The notes beneath the pieces were generated by a model. That model ran no database searches. It was not told the DNA's origin and saw only the letters and a program-made list of their open reading frames with translations. Below are positions 26,656 to 35,951 of a stretch of 64,000 bases of DNA, piece by piece (the first letter of the stretch is position 1; each line of letters starts with the position of its first letter). The translations under genes were made by a program, and so were the position numbers. Source of the stretch: CAYNRG01 sp047973125 (GTDB lineage Bacteria; Bacillota_I; Bacilli_A; Erysipelotrichales; Erysipelotrichaceae); assembly GCA_047973125.1 (NCBI GenBank), contig JBKEBK010000004.1:1-64000 (forward strand), written 5' to 3'.

Positions 26656-28254
26656 TTATCTATGATGAACTTTACGTAACATCTTACCATTTAATACTTC
26701 TGTATGTTTACCACCCTCAACTGCGACTTGACCATTTACAATAACATAATCAATTCCAGCTGGAAATTGAATAGGATCTACAAAGTCACCCTTATCAATT
26801 ATTGTATCAGCATCAAATATTACAATATCAGCAAAATATCCTTCTTTTAAATATCCACGCTCACTAAGAGACATAGCATCTGCTGCCTTCCCACTCATTT
26901 TACGAACGGCAACTTCTAAAGAAAATAGTTTTTCTTCACGAACATACTTTCCTAAAATGCGAGGAAAGCTACCATATAATCTTGGATGAGGCTTTCCAGG
27001 AGCCAAAAGTCCATCTGTACAAGCATTCATCTCAGGACGTGACATAAATGTTTTTACATGTTCTTCCTTACCATAGAAATCTACCATTCCAACAGCATTC
27101 TCTTCTTCCATTAAAAGATCAAAGGCACAAGTAAAGGGATCAAGATTACGAGCTTTTGCAAGCTCTGTAATACTTAAGCCAACAGCATCACTATTCTTCT
27201 TAGTCTTAACACTTGTAACATAGATATTATCAAAGCCAGCAAAGTCAACAAAATTGTCCCAGCCTTTAATTCCTTCAATCATATCTTTTTTAATTCTTGC
27301 TCTAACTTCTGGATCACGAAGACGCTCAATTACTTTATTAGTTCCACCATCATGAACCCAAGGTGGAAGAATTGCTCCCATCATAGTTGATCCTGCAACA
27401 TATGGATACTGATCAAAACTAACAACAATTCCCTCTTTTTGAGCTGAATCTAATTGTGCTAGTACTGTATCAATTTTATCCCAGTTTTTCTTTCCAGCAA
27501 CCTTAAAATGAGACCAATGAACACGAACCCCAGACTTACGCCCAACATCAATAACCTCTTCCATAGAATCAGTAATGGTGTCAGCTTCACTACGTTGGTG
27601 TATTTGAAATACACCATCATATTCAGCAACAACTTTACAAAGTTCAATGATTTCTTCACTCTCTGAATATGCACATGGAATATAGATAAGACCAGTACTA
27701 AAACCATAAGCACCCGCATCCATCTCACGAGCAACAATCTTCTTCATCTTTTCTAACTCTTCTTTGGTCGGCTCACGATCAGATAGACCCATAGCCTCCA
27801 TCCTCACATTACCATGAGGAACCATATAACACTCATTAACACCAGGATTAGCTTTTTCTATCATTTTTAAGTAGTTATCTGTAGTTTCATATGTCCAATC
27901 AATTTTATCAGATTCACCATCTAGTCCTGCAATATTTTTTCTCCAATCATCAATATATTGAAGCGGAAGTGGTGCCATCGAAACTCCATCTTGTCCTAAA
28001 AATTCCGTGGTAATTCCTTGCATAATTTTTGGCATAACCTTAGGATTCTCTAATACATCTAAATCACTGTGTGAGTGAGTATCAATAAATCCCGGAGCGA
28101 TAATACGATTTTTACAATCAATAATCTTATCCGCTTCTAAATCACTGATATCACCAATTTTTTTAATTCTTTCATCTTCAATTAAGATATCTGCTTGATA
28201 TCTTTTCTCTGCTGTCCCATCTATAATTATGCCATTTTTAAGTAGTAGTTTCAT
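26656..28254 (-). CDS. D-aminoacylase / N-acyl-D-amino-acid deacylase-type amidohydrolase
   Basis: The protein has 532 residues and belongs to the amidohydrolase superfamily. The first metal motif is GFIDTHSHSDLD (about residues 56-67). The remainder matches D-aminoacylases (GITTEFLGQDGVSMAPLP; GAYGFSTGLIYIP; IHQRSEA; HWSHFKVAGKKNW; SFDQYPYVAGST). These zinc enzymes hydrolyse N-acyl-D-amino acids and relatives such as carbamoyl or formyl amino acids. It is the last gene of the purine-degradation operon, so an acyclic ureido or formylamino breakdown product is a plausible substrate; that part is inference. The start follows GAAGGAA, and a bidirectional terminator lies right after the stop. Confidence 0.88.
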   Translation of the reverse strand: MKLLLKNGIIIDGTAEKRYQADILIEDERIKKIGDISDLEADKIIDCKNRIIAPGFIDTHSHSDLDVLENPKVMPKIMQGITTEFLGQDGVSMAPLPLQYIDDWRKNIAGLDGESDKIDWTYETTDNYLKMIEKANPGVNECYMVPHGNVRMEAMGLSDREPTKEELEKMKKIVAREMDAGAYGFSTGLIYIPCAYSESEEIIELCKVVAEYDGVFQIHQRSEADTITDSMEEVIDVGRKSGVRVHWSHFKVAGKKNWDKIDTVLAQLDSAQKEGIVVSFDQYPYVAGSTMMGAILPPWVHDGGTNKVIERLRDPEVRARIKKDMIEGIKGWDNFVDFAGFDNIYVTSVKTKKNSDAVGLSITELAKARNLDPFTCAFDLLMEEENAVGMVDFYGKEEHVKTFMSRPEMNACTDGLLAPGKPHPRLYGSFPRILGKYVREEKLFSLEVAVRKMSGKAADAMSLSERGYLKEGYFADIVIFDADTIIDKGDFVDPIQFPAGIDYVIVNGQVAVEGGKHTEVLNGKMLRKVHHR

Positions 28255-28276
28255 AAGCTAATTCCTTCTTTCATTT

Positions 28277-29461
28277 TTACTTTAACAATGCTTTCATTAC
28301 CGCCATATAACAATCACAAACTTTTTCAAGTTGTTCAATTTCAATATATTCATTTACTGTATGAGCTAAATATTCAAATGATGGACCAAGTCCAAGTGTT
28401 TTAATATTTGCTTCACCTGCATAATGAGATCCATTAGTACAGAAATTATATTGAGTAACTTCAGGGTTATAACCCTTGTTGTTTAATTCTTTAACAACAG
28501 CTTGAACCCAAGCTTCATCTTCTTTATACAACCAACCAGGGAAAAATCTTTCTCCCTCAATTTTATTACCTGTATAACACATTTCCTCACCAAGTGCATA
28601 GCTAGCCTTAGCCTTAAGCTGAGGATCTTCCTTCATCATCTTCTCAAGTAATTCATTAATTGGAGCAATAACTGATTCTTTTGTTTCTCCTACAAGTAAG
28701 CGACGATCATATGTAGCCATACAATACTCAGGAACAACAGATGCCCCCGGATATGGTGCTGATTTAATATCAGTTAACTCTAAGATTCCTTTACCAAGCT
28801 CAGGATGCTCAGTAGGCACTAACTTTTGAATTTCTTGAATAATATTTGCCATCTTATAAACGGCATTAATACCTTTTTCAGGATTCGCTGAGTGAGCAGG
28901 AACTCCAAAAGTTTCTACTTTAATCTCTCCACGACCTCTTTGACCAATTTTTACATTTAACTGACTAGCCTCACCAATGATTACATAATCAGGCTTAACT
29001 GCCTTTGAAATTGCACGAGCTGCAACCCCTTCAAAACACTCTTCATGAACAACCCCAGCAATATAAATTTCACCAGCAAAATCACGCTTTGTTTCCTCAG
29101 CAAAGAATTTAGCAGCAGCAGTAAAGGCAGCAACTGCCCCCTTCATATCACTAGTTCCACGACCATACATCTTGCCATCATGAATTTGAGCTGAATTTTC
29201 ACCATATGGAGGATATGTCCATTTTGACTCATCAGCAACTGGAACGGTATCAATATGCCCATCAAATAAAACCTTAGGACCTGGACGAATTCCTTTAATA
29301 CATCCAATAATATTTCCATACTCATCAATTGTTACACTATCAAAACCATTTGCTTCGCAATAGGCCTTTAAAGTTTCAGCAACTTCCTTTTCTTCACCAG
29401 AATAACTTCTAGCCTTTATTACTTTACTTGTTAATTCTAATAATTCTGCTTTATTTATCAT
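28277..29461 (-). CDS. ygeY: YgeY-family M20 metallohydrolase
   Basis: The protein has 394 residues and an M20 peptidase/ArgE-DapE fold. The metal and catalytic motifs are LFDGHIDTVP (His and Asp), MYGRGTSDMKGAVAA (bridging Asp) and VVHEECFEG (Glu-Glu). The dimerisation domain lies about 180-295 and the C terminus ends LGPSFEYLAHTVNEYIEIEQL. I placed the start at ATG 29461 with GGAGGAAG upstream; the longer frame overlaps the previous gene without a site. YgeY is a fixed member of the anaerobic purine/uric acid cluster, next to ygeX. It probably hydrolyses an acyclic ureido or acylated diaminopropionate-type intermediate; the exact substrate is not established by sequence. Confidence 0.9.
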   Translation of the reverse strand: MINKAELLELTSKVIKARSYSGEEKEVAETLKAYCEANGFDSVTIDEYGNIIGCIKGIRPGPKVLFDGHIDTVPVADESKWTYPPYGENSAQIHDGKMYGRGTSDMKGAVAAFTAAAKFFAEETKRDFAGEIYIAGVVHEECFEGVAARAISKAVKPDYVIIGEASQLNVKIGQRGRGEIKVETFGVPAHSANPEKGINAVYKMANIIQEIQKLVPTEHPELGKGILELTDIKSAPYPGASVVPEYCMATYDRRLLVGETKESVIAPINELLEKMMKEDPQLKAKASYALGEEMCYTGNKIEGERFFPGWLYKEDEAWVQAVVKELNNKGYNPEVTQYNFCTNGSHYAGEANIKTLGLGPSFEYLAHTVNEYIEIEQLEKVCDCYMAVMKALLK

Positions 29462-29474
29462 ATTTTCTTCCTCC

Positions 29475-30692
29475 TTATTCAGCACAATAGTGGCAATCTT
29501 TACCATACCACACAGTATTTACATAGTTTTCTCTATCAGTATCACCCTCAGTTGAAATAAATAGTAAACGAGAGTTTTCATCAAGTTTTAAATCATTTTT
29601 AATTGTAGCTAACTCTTTATTCTTTAATACATTAGCAATAGCCCCTAATGTTGCAGCCCCAGATTCTCCAGAAATAATCTGCTTATCACCATTTAGTGGA
29701 GCAGCCATAATACGCATACCATCTGCAGCCACAAAATCAGGACAAGAAATAAAGGCATCAGCATAATCCTTAAGAACATTCCAACCAATATAGTTAGGTT
29801 CTCCACATGCAAGACCTGCCATAATTGTATCCATATCACCAGTTACAAAATGTAATTTACCATCACGAGCCTTAGCAGTTTTATAAATGCAATTAGCTTT
29901 ATTAGGCTCAACAATTACAACTTTCGGATGATTTGGACCATAATAATTCGCAAAGAAACCAGTAATTGCCCCAGCTAATGAGCCAACTCCAGCTTGTAAG
30001 AAAATATGGGTTGGTCTATCTTCTTTCATTTCGTCTAATTGCTTAGTAATTTCATATGCCAGTGTCATATAACCTTGCATTATCCATGTTGGAATATCAA
30101 CATAACCTTCCCAAGCAGTATCTTGAACAATTACTCCACCAACTTCTTTAGCCTTAGCATCAGCCATACGAACAGCTTCATCATAGTTAACTTCTGTAAT
30201 TTCAGCTTCAGCCCCATGAGCACGAATTCTATCAAGTCGCTCCTGAGCAGATCCCTTTGGCATATATACAACAGATTTTTGCTTTAACTGCTCTGCAGTC
30301 CATGCAACTCCACGTCCATGGTTTCCATCAGTTGCTGTACAGAATGTAACATCACCAAGTTTTGCTTTAACAGCATCAGATGTCATTACATTTGCTGGTA
30401 AGTTTGCGATATCTTCATTTAAGCGATCAGCAATATATCTTCCCATTGCATAAGATCCCCCAAGAACCTTAAATGCATTAAGTCCAAAACGATATGATTC
30501 ATCCTTTACAAAGATATCCTTTACTCCAAGCTCTTTAGCTAAATTTGATAATTGCACAAGTGGTGTTTGTGAATATACTTCAAAACTTTTATGAAAATCA
30601 AAAGCCTTCTTAGCTTCATTTTCATTTAAAAATTCAATGTTTGATCTTTTTGAATCCTTACGGTCATAATTTACAATATTAAATGTGTTCAT
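29475..30692 (-). CDS. ygeX: Diaminopropionate ammonia-lyase
   Basis: This PLP enzyme (also called dpaL) converts 2,3-diaminopropionate to pyruvate and two ammonia through an aminoacrylate intermediate. It has 405 residues. The PLP lysine is Lys75 in RFGLNAFKVLGGSYA. TATDGNHGRGVAWTA carries the acidic residue Asp122. The glycine loop is LQAGVGSLAGA, and SGESGAATLGA follows. All match the Escherichia coli enzyme. GGAGGATTT precedes ATG 30692. In the purine operon it would turn the C3 fragment of the opened ring into pyruvate, with RidA at the operon start clearing the reactive enamine. Confidence 0.95.
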   Translation of the reverse strand: MNTFNIVNYDRKDSKRSNIEFLNENEAKKAFDFHKSFEVYSQTPLVQLSNLAKELGVKDIFVKDESYRFGLNAFKVLGGSYAMGRYIADRLNEDIANLPANVMTSDAVKAKLGDVTFCTATDGNHGRGVAWTAEQLKQKSVVYMPKGSAQERLDRIRAHGAEAEITEVNYDEAVRMADAKAKEVGGVIVQDTAWEGYVDIPTWIMQGYMTLAYEITKQLDEMKEDRPTHIFLQAGVGSLAGAITGFFANYYGPNHPKVVIVEPNKANCIYKTAKARDGKLHFVTGDMDTIMAGLACGEPNYIGWNVLKDYADAFISCPDFVAADGMRIMAAPLNGDKQIISGESGAATLGAIANVLKNKELATIKNDLKLDENSRLLFISTEGDTDRENYVNTVWYGKDCHYCAE

Positions 30693-30714
30693 AAATCCTC
30701 CTACGATTTCTTAT

Positions 30715-32007
30715 TTAATTTTTTTCTTTCGGTAATACTAAATTCAATATAATAGCAACAAAGGCTACAATTACAAGTTCACTGCCACCAAAGATAGTTT
30801 GAATGAACTCTGGAGTTTGTGCAAATGGTGAAACTCCCTTTAAAGACACAGTAGCAACCCCAACAGCAGCAGCCACAGAAATTCCAGCAATGCTTAGATT
30901 ACGAGGTGTAAGACCAGCATTTGCTAACATTCTAATACCAGTCATAGCAATACTTCCAAATACTCCAATTGTAGCTCCTCCTAATACTGGAAGTGGAATA
31001 GTTAGAAAGACACTAGTTAACATCGGTACAAATGAAGTAACAATGATTATTAAGGCAGCAAGTATAAAGACAATTTTATCAGTAACCTTTGTTTGAGTAA
31101 CAATACCAACATTTTGTCCAGCAGCAGCAACTGGTACTCCACCAACTACTGACCCTAACATACTAGCAATATTATCGCCAATAACTCCACCTGAAATTTC
31201 ACTATCAGTAGCTACTCGGTTATAAACACCTGATGCTGTAGCTTCAAATTGACCCATATCTTGGATGGCATTAATAATAAATACCACCGATAACGATACA
31301 ATTGCTCCAACTGAGAAGCTCATTCCAAAATGCAGAGGTTGTGGAATTGAGAATGCAGCACTACTAAATATTTGCGATGCATCAACTTGACCAAGACATG
31401 CTGCTAAGATATATCCTACAATTAAACCTAGTAATGTAGCTGAAACCTTAATTGCTCCTTTACCAAAGTTTTGAAACAAGATTACAGCAGCAACTGTAAC
31501 TATTGCAATTATCCAGTTTAAACTTGATCCATATGTTGCACTATTAAATCCTCCAGCCATATAATCAATTGCTGTTTTGTAAAGTGAAATACCAACAACA
31601 ATGATAATTGAAGAAGTTACTACTGGTGGAAATAAAAATCTTATTTTCTTAAATCCAACTCCAACGATAATCCCAACAATTGAGCCGATAAGCTGTGCTC
31701 CTAGTACATAGTCTAAACCTTGAGATGTTGCAATACTAATTAGTGTTGGCATAAAGGCAAAGCCACTACCAACAATGATTGGAAGTCCAGATCCAAATCC
31801 TTTTTTCCCAACTGTATGAATAAGTATCGCAATACCAGCACAAAGCAAAGATGCTTGCATTAGTATTAAGATCTCATCAGCTCCAAGACCTGCTGCAGAT
31901 CCTACAACCCTTGGCACTGTAACACAACCAACTACCATTGCTACAACATGTTGCAAGGCTAATGGAATAGCCTTGACAACACTTGTATTGTGTTCTTTAT
32001 TTTTCAT
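30715..32007 (-). CDS. NCS2-family purine (xanthine/uric acid) permease
   Basis: The protein has 430 residues and about 12-14 membrane helices. Characteristic NCS2 elements are present: LALQHVVAMVVGCVTVP near the start, GSGFAFMP, the substrate-site segment INAIQDMGQFEATASGVYNR, and PVPVLGGATIGVFGSIA-like residues near 340-360. NCS2 members in this branch are proton symporters for xanthine and uric acid. Its place between xanthine dehydrogenase and ygeX makes it the purine entry step of the operon. AGGGGAA lies upstream of ATG 32007. Xanthine versus urate preference cannot be told by eye. Confidence 0.9.
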   Translation of the reverse strand: MKNKEHNTSVVKAIPLALQHVVAMVVGCVTVPRVVGSAAGLGADEILILMQASLLCAGIAILIHTVGKKGFGSGLPIIVGSGFAFMPTLISIATSQGLDYVLGAQLIGSIVGIIVGVGFKKIRFLFPPVVTSSIIIVVGISLYKTAIDYMAGGFNSATYGSSLNWIIAIVTVAAVILFQNFGKGAIKVSATLLGLIVGYILAACLGQVDASQIFSSAAFSIPQPLHFGMSFSVGAIVSLSVVFIINAIQDMGQFEATASGVYNRVATDSEISGGVIGDNIASMLGSVVGGVPVAAAGQNVGIVTQTKVTDKIVFILAALIIIVTSFVPMLTSVFLTIPLPVLGGATIGVFGSIAMTGIRMLANAGLTPRNLSIAGISVAAAVGVATVSLKGVSPFAQTPEFIQTIFGGSELVIVAFVAIILNLVLPKEKN

Positions 32008-32021
32008 TTTTATTTTTCCCC

Positions 32022-34574
32022 TTATTTTTTGTAAGCAGTATCTGTTATTGGTAAACTTCTGCGTGCCTTTCCATCAACCTTGTAGGCAGCATGAGCTGCA
32101 GCTGGAGCCGTTGGAACAGAACAAATTTCCCCAATTCCTTTTGCCCCAAAGGCTAAGCCATTATAATCTCCCTTTTCAATCATATGTACTTCAATTTCAG
32201 GGGCCTGTGTAGCCCTTAGTAAACCAAGAGTTCCATATTTACTCTTAACAAATCCTTCATCCATTACAAAATCTTCGCTAATTCCATAACCAAGACCCAT
32301 TAAAACTCCGCCTTCAATTTGTCCTGAACATGCTAGTGGATTTATTACGCGACCAACATCATGTGCGGCAACAACTTTTACAACCTTCTTTGACTCATCC
32401 ATTATTACAACTTGAACACCATATCCATAAGCAACGTGGCTAATTGGATTTTCTTTATCAGATCCCATTTTATCAGTTACCCCAAGGTATTCTCCCTCAT
32501 ATAACTTACCTTCTAAATCTTTTAAAGTCTTACCACTATCTAAATCTTTTTGAAGTTTTCTAGCAGCAATGCGTGTTGCTTCTCCAGCAAATAAAGTTTG
32601 ACGAGATGCTGTTGTTGTTCCAGAGTTTGGAGTTAAAGCAGTATCTGCCATGTCATGAATAACCATATCAGGGCTAAAGTTTGTAACCTCACAGACAATT
32701 TGAGTAACAACATTTCCAATACCCTGACCAATACAAGCAGCTGAAGTTAAGATATGAACCTTATCATCTTTAATTAATAGATTTGAACGCCCAGTATCTG
32801 GAAGTCCAACCCCAACACCTGAATTTTTCATACAACCAGCAATACCAGCATATGGATTATTTTCATACACTTCTTTAACTGCTTCTAAGCACTCAACAAA
32901 GGCTGTATCTGGTGTAGCGATTTGACCATTTGGAAGCTCATCTCCAGGACGAATTGCATTATTATATCTAAACTGCCATGGATCTATATTTAACATTTCA
33001 GCTAACTCATTGATATTTTGTTCTTGAGCGAAACAGCTCTGAGTAACTCCAAATCCACGGAATGCTCCTCCTGGTACATTATTAGTATAGTAACATTTTC
33101 CATCAACTTCTAAGTTTTGGAAATTATAAGGACCACCAGCATGTGTACATGCTCTTTGAAGAACTGGTCCACCTAAACTTGCATAAGCACCACAATCAGA
33201 AATTATTTCAGCCTTAGTAGCTACCAACTTACCATTCTCATCGCAAGCAGTAGTAATATCTATTTCCATTGCATGACGCTTTGTATGAATATTTAAACTT
33301 TCTTGACGTGTAAATTTAACTTTTACAGGCTTTTGAAGTAAGTAAGCAGCTAAGGCAGCATGATGCTGAACACTCATATCTTCCTTACCACCAAATCCAC
33401 CACCAACAAGTTTTGTTTGACATCTTACAAGCGATGCTTCAATATTTAACATTCTTGAAATTTCATGTTGTTCATCATACACCGATTGGCTAGCTGAATA
33501 TAATAGAACACCCTTATCCATTGGCTGAGCAATCGCACACTCTGGTTCCATAAATGCATGATCAGTCTGAGGAACTGAGTAATGATTTCTAACAACATAT
33601 TTAGCATTTTTAATCGCTTCATCAACATTACCACGACTAATACTTTGATGAGATAATAAGTTACCATTTGGATGAAGTTTAGTAGCACCCTCAGCCATTG
33701 CTAGCTCAGGACTTGAAATAACTGGTAGTACCGTATAATCAACTTCAATTAAATCTAGGATCTCTTGTAATTTATCCTTATTCTTAGCTACTACCATTGC
33801 TATAGCATCCCCAATATAACGAGTAAATTGTCCCTTTGGAATAAACACATCCCAATCAGGTACAATATGACCAGTCTTATTAAATGGAACATCCTCAGCA
33901 GTAAATACTGCTACACAATCAGGATGAGCCTTAGCCCTCTCGATCTTAATATCATTGACAGTAGCATGTGGATAAGCAGCACGTAGTGCCTTACCATACA
34001 ACATTCCATCTAAGATAATATCATCTACAAATTCTCCAGTTCCAAGAACTTTCTCACGCCCATCTATTCGACGTAACATTTCTCCAACTTTTCCAGTATC
34101 TTCCATTTGAGGAACATCTTGGTTTTCTCTAAACATTTCAGCTGCCTTTAAAATAGCATCTTCAATTTTAACGTAACCTGTACAACGACAAATATTTCCT
34201 ACAAGAGCTTTTTTAACTTCTTCTCTTGTTGGCTCTTTATTCTCATCTAACAATACTTTTGCACTAATAACCATCCCCGGAATACAGAACCCACACTGCA
34301 CTGCTCCACATTTTGAGAATGTATATGCATATACTTCTTTTTCTCTTTCACTTAATCCTTCAACTGTAATAACATTTTTACCATCAAACTTTGAAACAGG
34401 CATGATACAAGATTTTACCTTTTTACCATCAACAATGATTGTACATGTACCACAAGCACCTTCTCCACAACCATCCTTTGCTGATGTTAAACGTAAATCA
34501 GTGCGAAGATAATCAAGTAATTTCTTATCTTCTTTTACTTCGTGTAAAACTCCATTTACTGTTAGTTTATACAT
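32022..34574 (-). CDS. Fused Fe-S/molybdenum xanthine dehydrogenase (Se-dependent type, XdhD-like)
   Basis: The protein has 850 residues. A two-[2Fe-2S] module comes first: Cys36, 41, 44 and 56 bind one cluster and Cys94, 97, 129 and 131 the other. The molybdopterin-binding domains follow (about 170-850), ending with the predicted catalytic Glu in FGAKGIGEICSVPTAP. There is no FAD domain and no separate FAD subunit in the operon, so electrons must leave through the clusters to another protein. This short fused form corresponds to the 'selenium-dependent xanthine dehydrogenase' group. I placed the start at ATG 34574 after AAGGTG. It overlaps the hydantoinase gene by eight bases. In the operon it should interconvert xanthine and related oxidised purines. 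Confidence 0.9.
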   Translation of the reverse strand: MYKLTVNGVLHEVKEDKKLLDYLRTDLRLTSAKDGCGEGACGTCTIIVDGKKVKSCIMPVSKFDGKNVITVEGLSEREKEVYAYTFSKCGAVQCGFCIPGMVISAKVLLDENKEPTREEVKKALVGNICRCTGYVKIEDAILKAAEMFRENQDVPQMEDTGKVGEMLRRIDGREKVLGTGEFVDDIILDGMLYGKALRAAYPHATVNDIKIERAKAHPDCVAVFTAEDVPFNKTGHIVPDWDVFIPKGQFTRYIGDAIAMVVAKNKDKLQEILDLIEVDYTVLPVISSPELAMAEGATKLHPNGNLLSHQSISRGNVDEAIKNAKYVVRNHYSVPQTDHAFMEPECAIAQPMDKGVLLYSASQSVYDEQHEISRMLNIEASLVRCQTKLVGGGFGGKEDMSVQHHAALAAYLLQKPVKVKFTRQESLNIHTKRHAMEIDITTACDENGKLVATKAEIISDCGAYASLGGPVLQRACTHAGGPYNFQNLEVDGKCYYTNNVPGGAFRGFGVTQSCFAQEQNINELAEMLNIDPWQFRYNNAIRPGDELPNGQIATPDTAFVECLEAVKEVYENNPYAGIAGCMKNSGVGVGLPDTGRSNLLIKDDKVHILTSAACIGQGIGNVVTQIVCEVTNFSPDMVIHDMADTALTPNSGTTTASRQTLFAGEATRIAARKLQKDLDSGKTLKDLEGKLYEGEYLGVTDKMGSDKENPISHVAYGYGVQVVIMDESKKVVKVVAAHDVGRVINPLACSGQIEGGVLMGLGYGISEDFVMDEGFVKSKYGTLGLLRATQAPEIEVHMIEKGDYNGLAFGAKGIGEICSVPTAPAAAHAAYKVDGKARRSLPITDTAYKK

Positions 34575-35949
34575 TTTTTTCACCTTTCTTACCAAGGATG
34601 TATTCTCCCTGATTTTCTTTAACTACCTTTCCATTCTCTACAACTTTTTTACCATTTAATATTACATAACTAGCAAGTCCCTTTACTTCAAAGCCCTCAT
34701 AAGGTGTATAATCAACATTTTGAAGCTGATTTTTCTGTGATATCACAGATGTCACTTCACTATCCCATACAACAATATCAGCATCACTACCAACTTTTAT
34801 AGTACCCTTTAAAGGATACATTCCATAAAGTTTTGCAGCATTTGTACTCATTAATTCACTAAACTTATTTAATGATATATAGCCACCAACAACAAGCTTA
34901 GTAAACATTAGCTGAGGACGATGCTCAATGCCAGGAGAACCATTTGGTATTTTTCTAAAATCATTTAAGCCCAATTCTTTATCTTTTGAAAAATTAAAGC
35001 TACAATGATCAGTTGCTAAAGTATTGACTTCATTATTTACAATAGCCTTAAGCAACTCTTCTTGATCTTGCTTCTTTCTAAGTGGAGGTGACATGACATA
35101 TTTTGCCCCCTCAAAGTTAGCTAAGCTATAACTTGAATCATCAAGAAGTAGATATTGTGGACAAGTCTCTACTGTAATATCGATTCCATTTTTTCTTGCT
35201 TTTCTTACTTCTTCTAAACCTAAAGCACTACTTAAATGTACAACTTGTACAGAATGCCCTACAAGCTTTCCAATATAAGCCAAACGATTGATCGCTTCAG
35301 CCTCCACAATATCTGGCCTAGATAAAGGATGAGCACTTGGATCTAAATGATTTTTACAAGCAAGCTCTTCCCGCTTTGCATCAACAAGTAAGCCATTCTC
35401 ACAATGAACTCCCAATAAACCATGATCAACCTTTTTTATTTGCTTAAGTGCCTCATAAATCTCTTGATCATTTGAAAGTAAATTATCGTAAGCCATATAC
35501 ATCTTAAATGAAGTTACACCAAGCTTTTCCATTTCAAGAATTTCATCTTTTACTTCATCATTCCAATCAGTTATTGCCATATGGAAGCGATAATTACAAG
35601 AGCTATTATTACATGCCTTGCTCATCCACTCATCATATGCCATCTTTAATGATTGGCCCTTGCTTTGTGTTGCAAAATCAACAATTGATGTTGTTCCATT
35701 TACAACTGCTGCTTTAGTCCCTGACTCAAAACTATCAGCAGTAAAACAGCTTCCAGCATCCATTTCTAGATGAGTATGACCATCAATAAAGCCTGGAAAA
35801 ACAATTTTATTTGTTGCATCAATTACTTCATCATCAACACTATTTTCAATATGATCTTCAATTTTAACAATTTTATTATCTAAAATTGCAATATCTTTTT
35901 TTACTTGTCCCTCTTCTGTTATTACTGTACCATTTTTAATAATAATCAT
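34567..35949 (-). CDS. hyuA: Hydantoinase / dihydropyrimidinase-type cyclic amidohydrolase
   Basis: The protein has 460 residues and belongs to the amidohydrolase superfamily. Metal ligands are His58 and His60 in GFIDGHTH. The predicted carboxylated lysine lies in VTSFKMYMAYD (about residue 149). Further ligands are LGVHCEN and VQVVHLSSA, and the catalytic Asp lies in NTLATDHCSF. These enzymes open cyclic ureides, which fits hydrolysis of a reduced purine ring. ATG 35949 has no Shine-Dalgarno sequence. It lies two bases after the TAA of the YgfK-like gene (TAATTATG), so translation probably depends on reinitiation. The gene name follows the gut purine cluster. Confidence 0.92.
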   Translation of the reverse strand: MIIIKNGTVITEEGQVKKDIAILDNKIVKIEDHIENSVDDEVIDATNKIVFPGFIDGHTHLEMDAGSCFTADSFESGTKAAVVNGTTSIVDFATQSKGQSLKMAYDEWMSKACNNSSCNYRFHMAITDWNDEVKDEILEMEKLGVTSFKMYMAYDNLLSNDQEIYEALKQIKKVDHGLLGVHCENGLLVDAKREELACKNHLDPSAHPLSRPDIVEAEAINRLAYIGKLVGHSVQVVHLSSALGLEEVRKARKNGIDITVETCPQYLLLDDSSYSLANFEGAKYVMSPPLRKKQDQEELLKAIVNNEVNTLATDHCSFNFSKDKELGLNDFRKIPNGSPGIEHRPQLMFTKLVVGGYISLNKFSELMSTNAAKLYGMYPLKGTIKVGSDADIVVWDSEVTSVISQKNQLQNVDYTPYEGFEVKGLASYVILNGKKVVENGKVVKENQGEYILGKKGEKNV

Positions 35950-35951
35950 AA

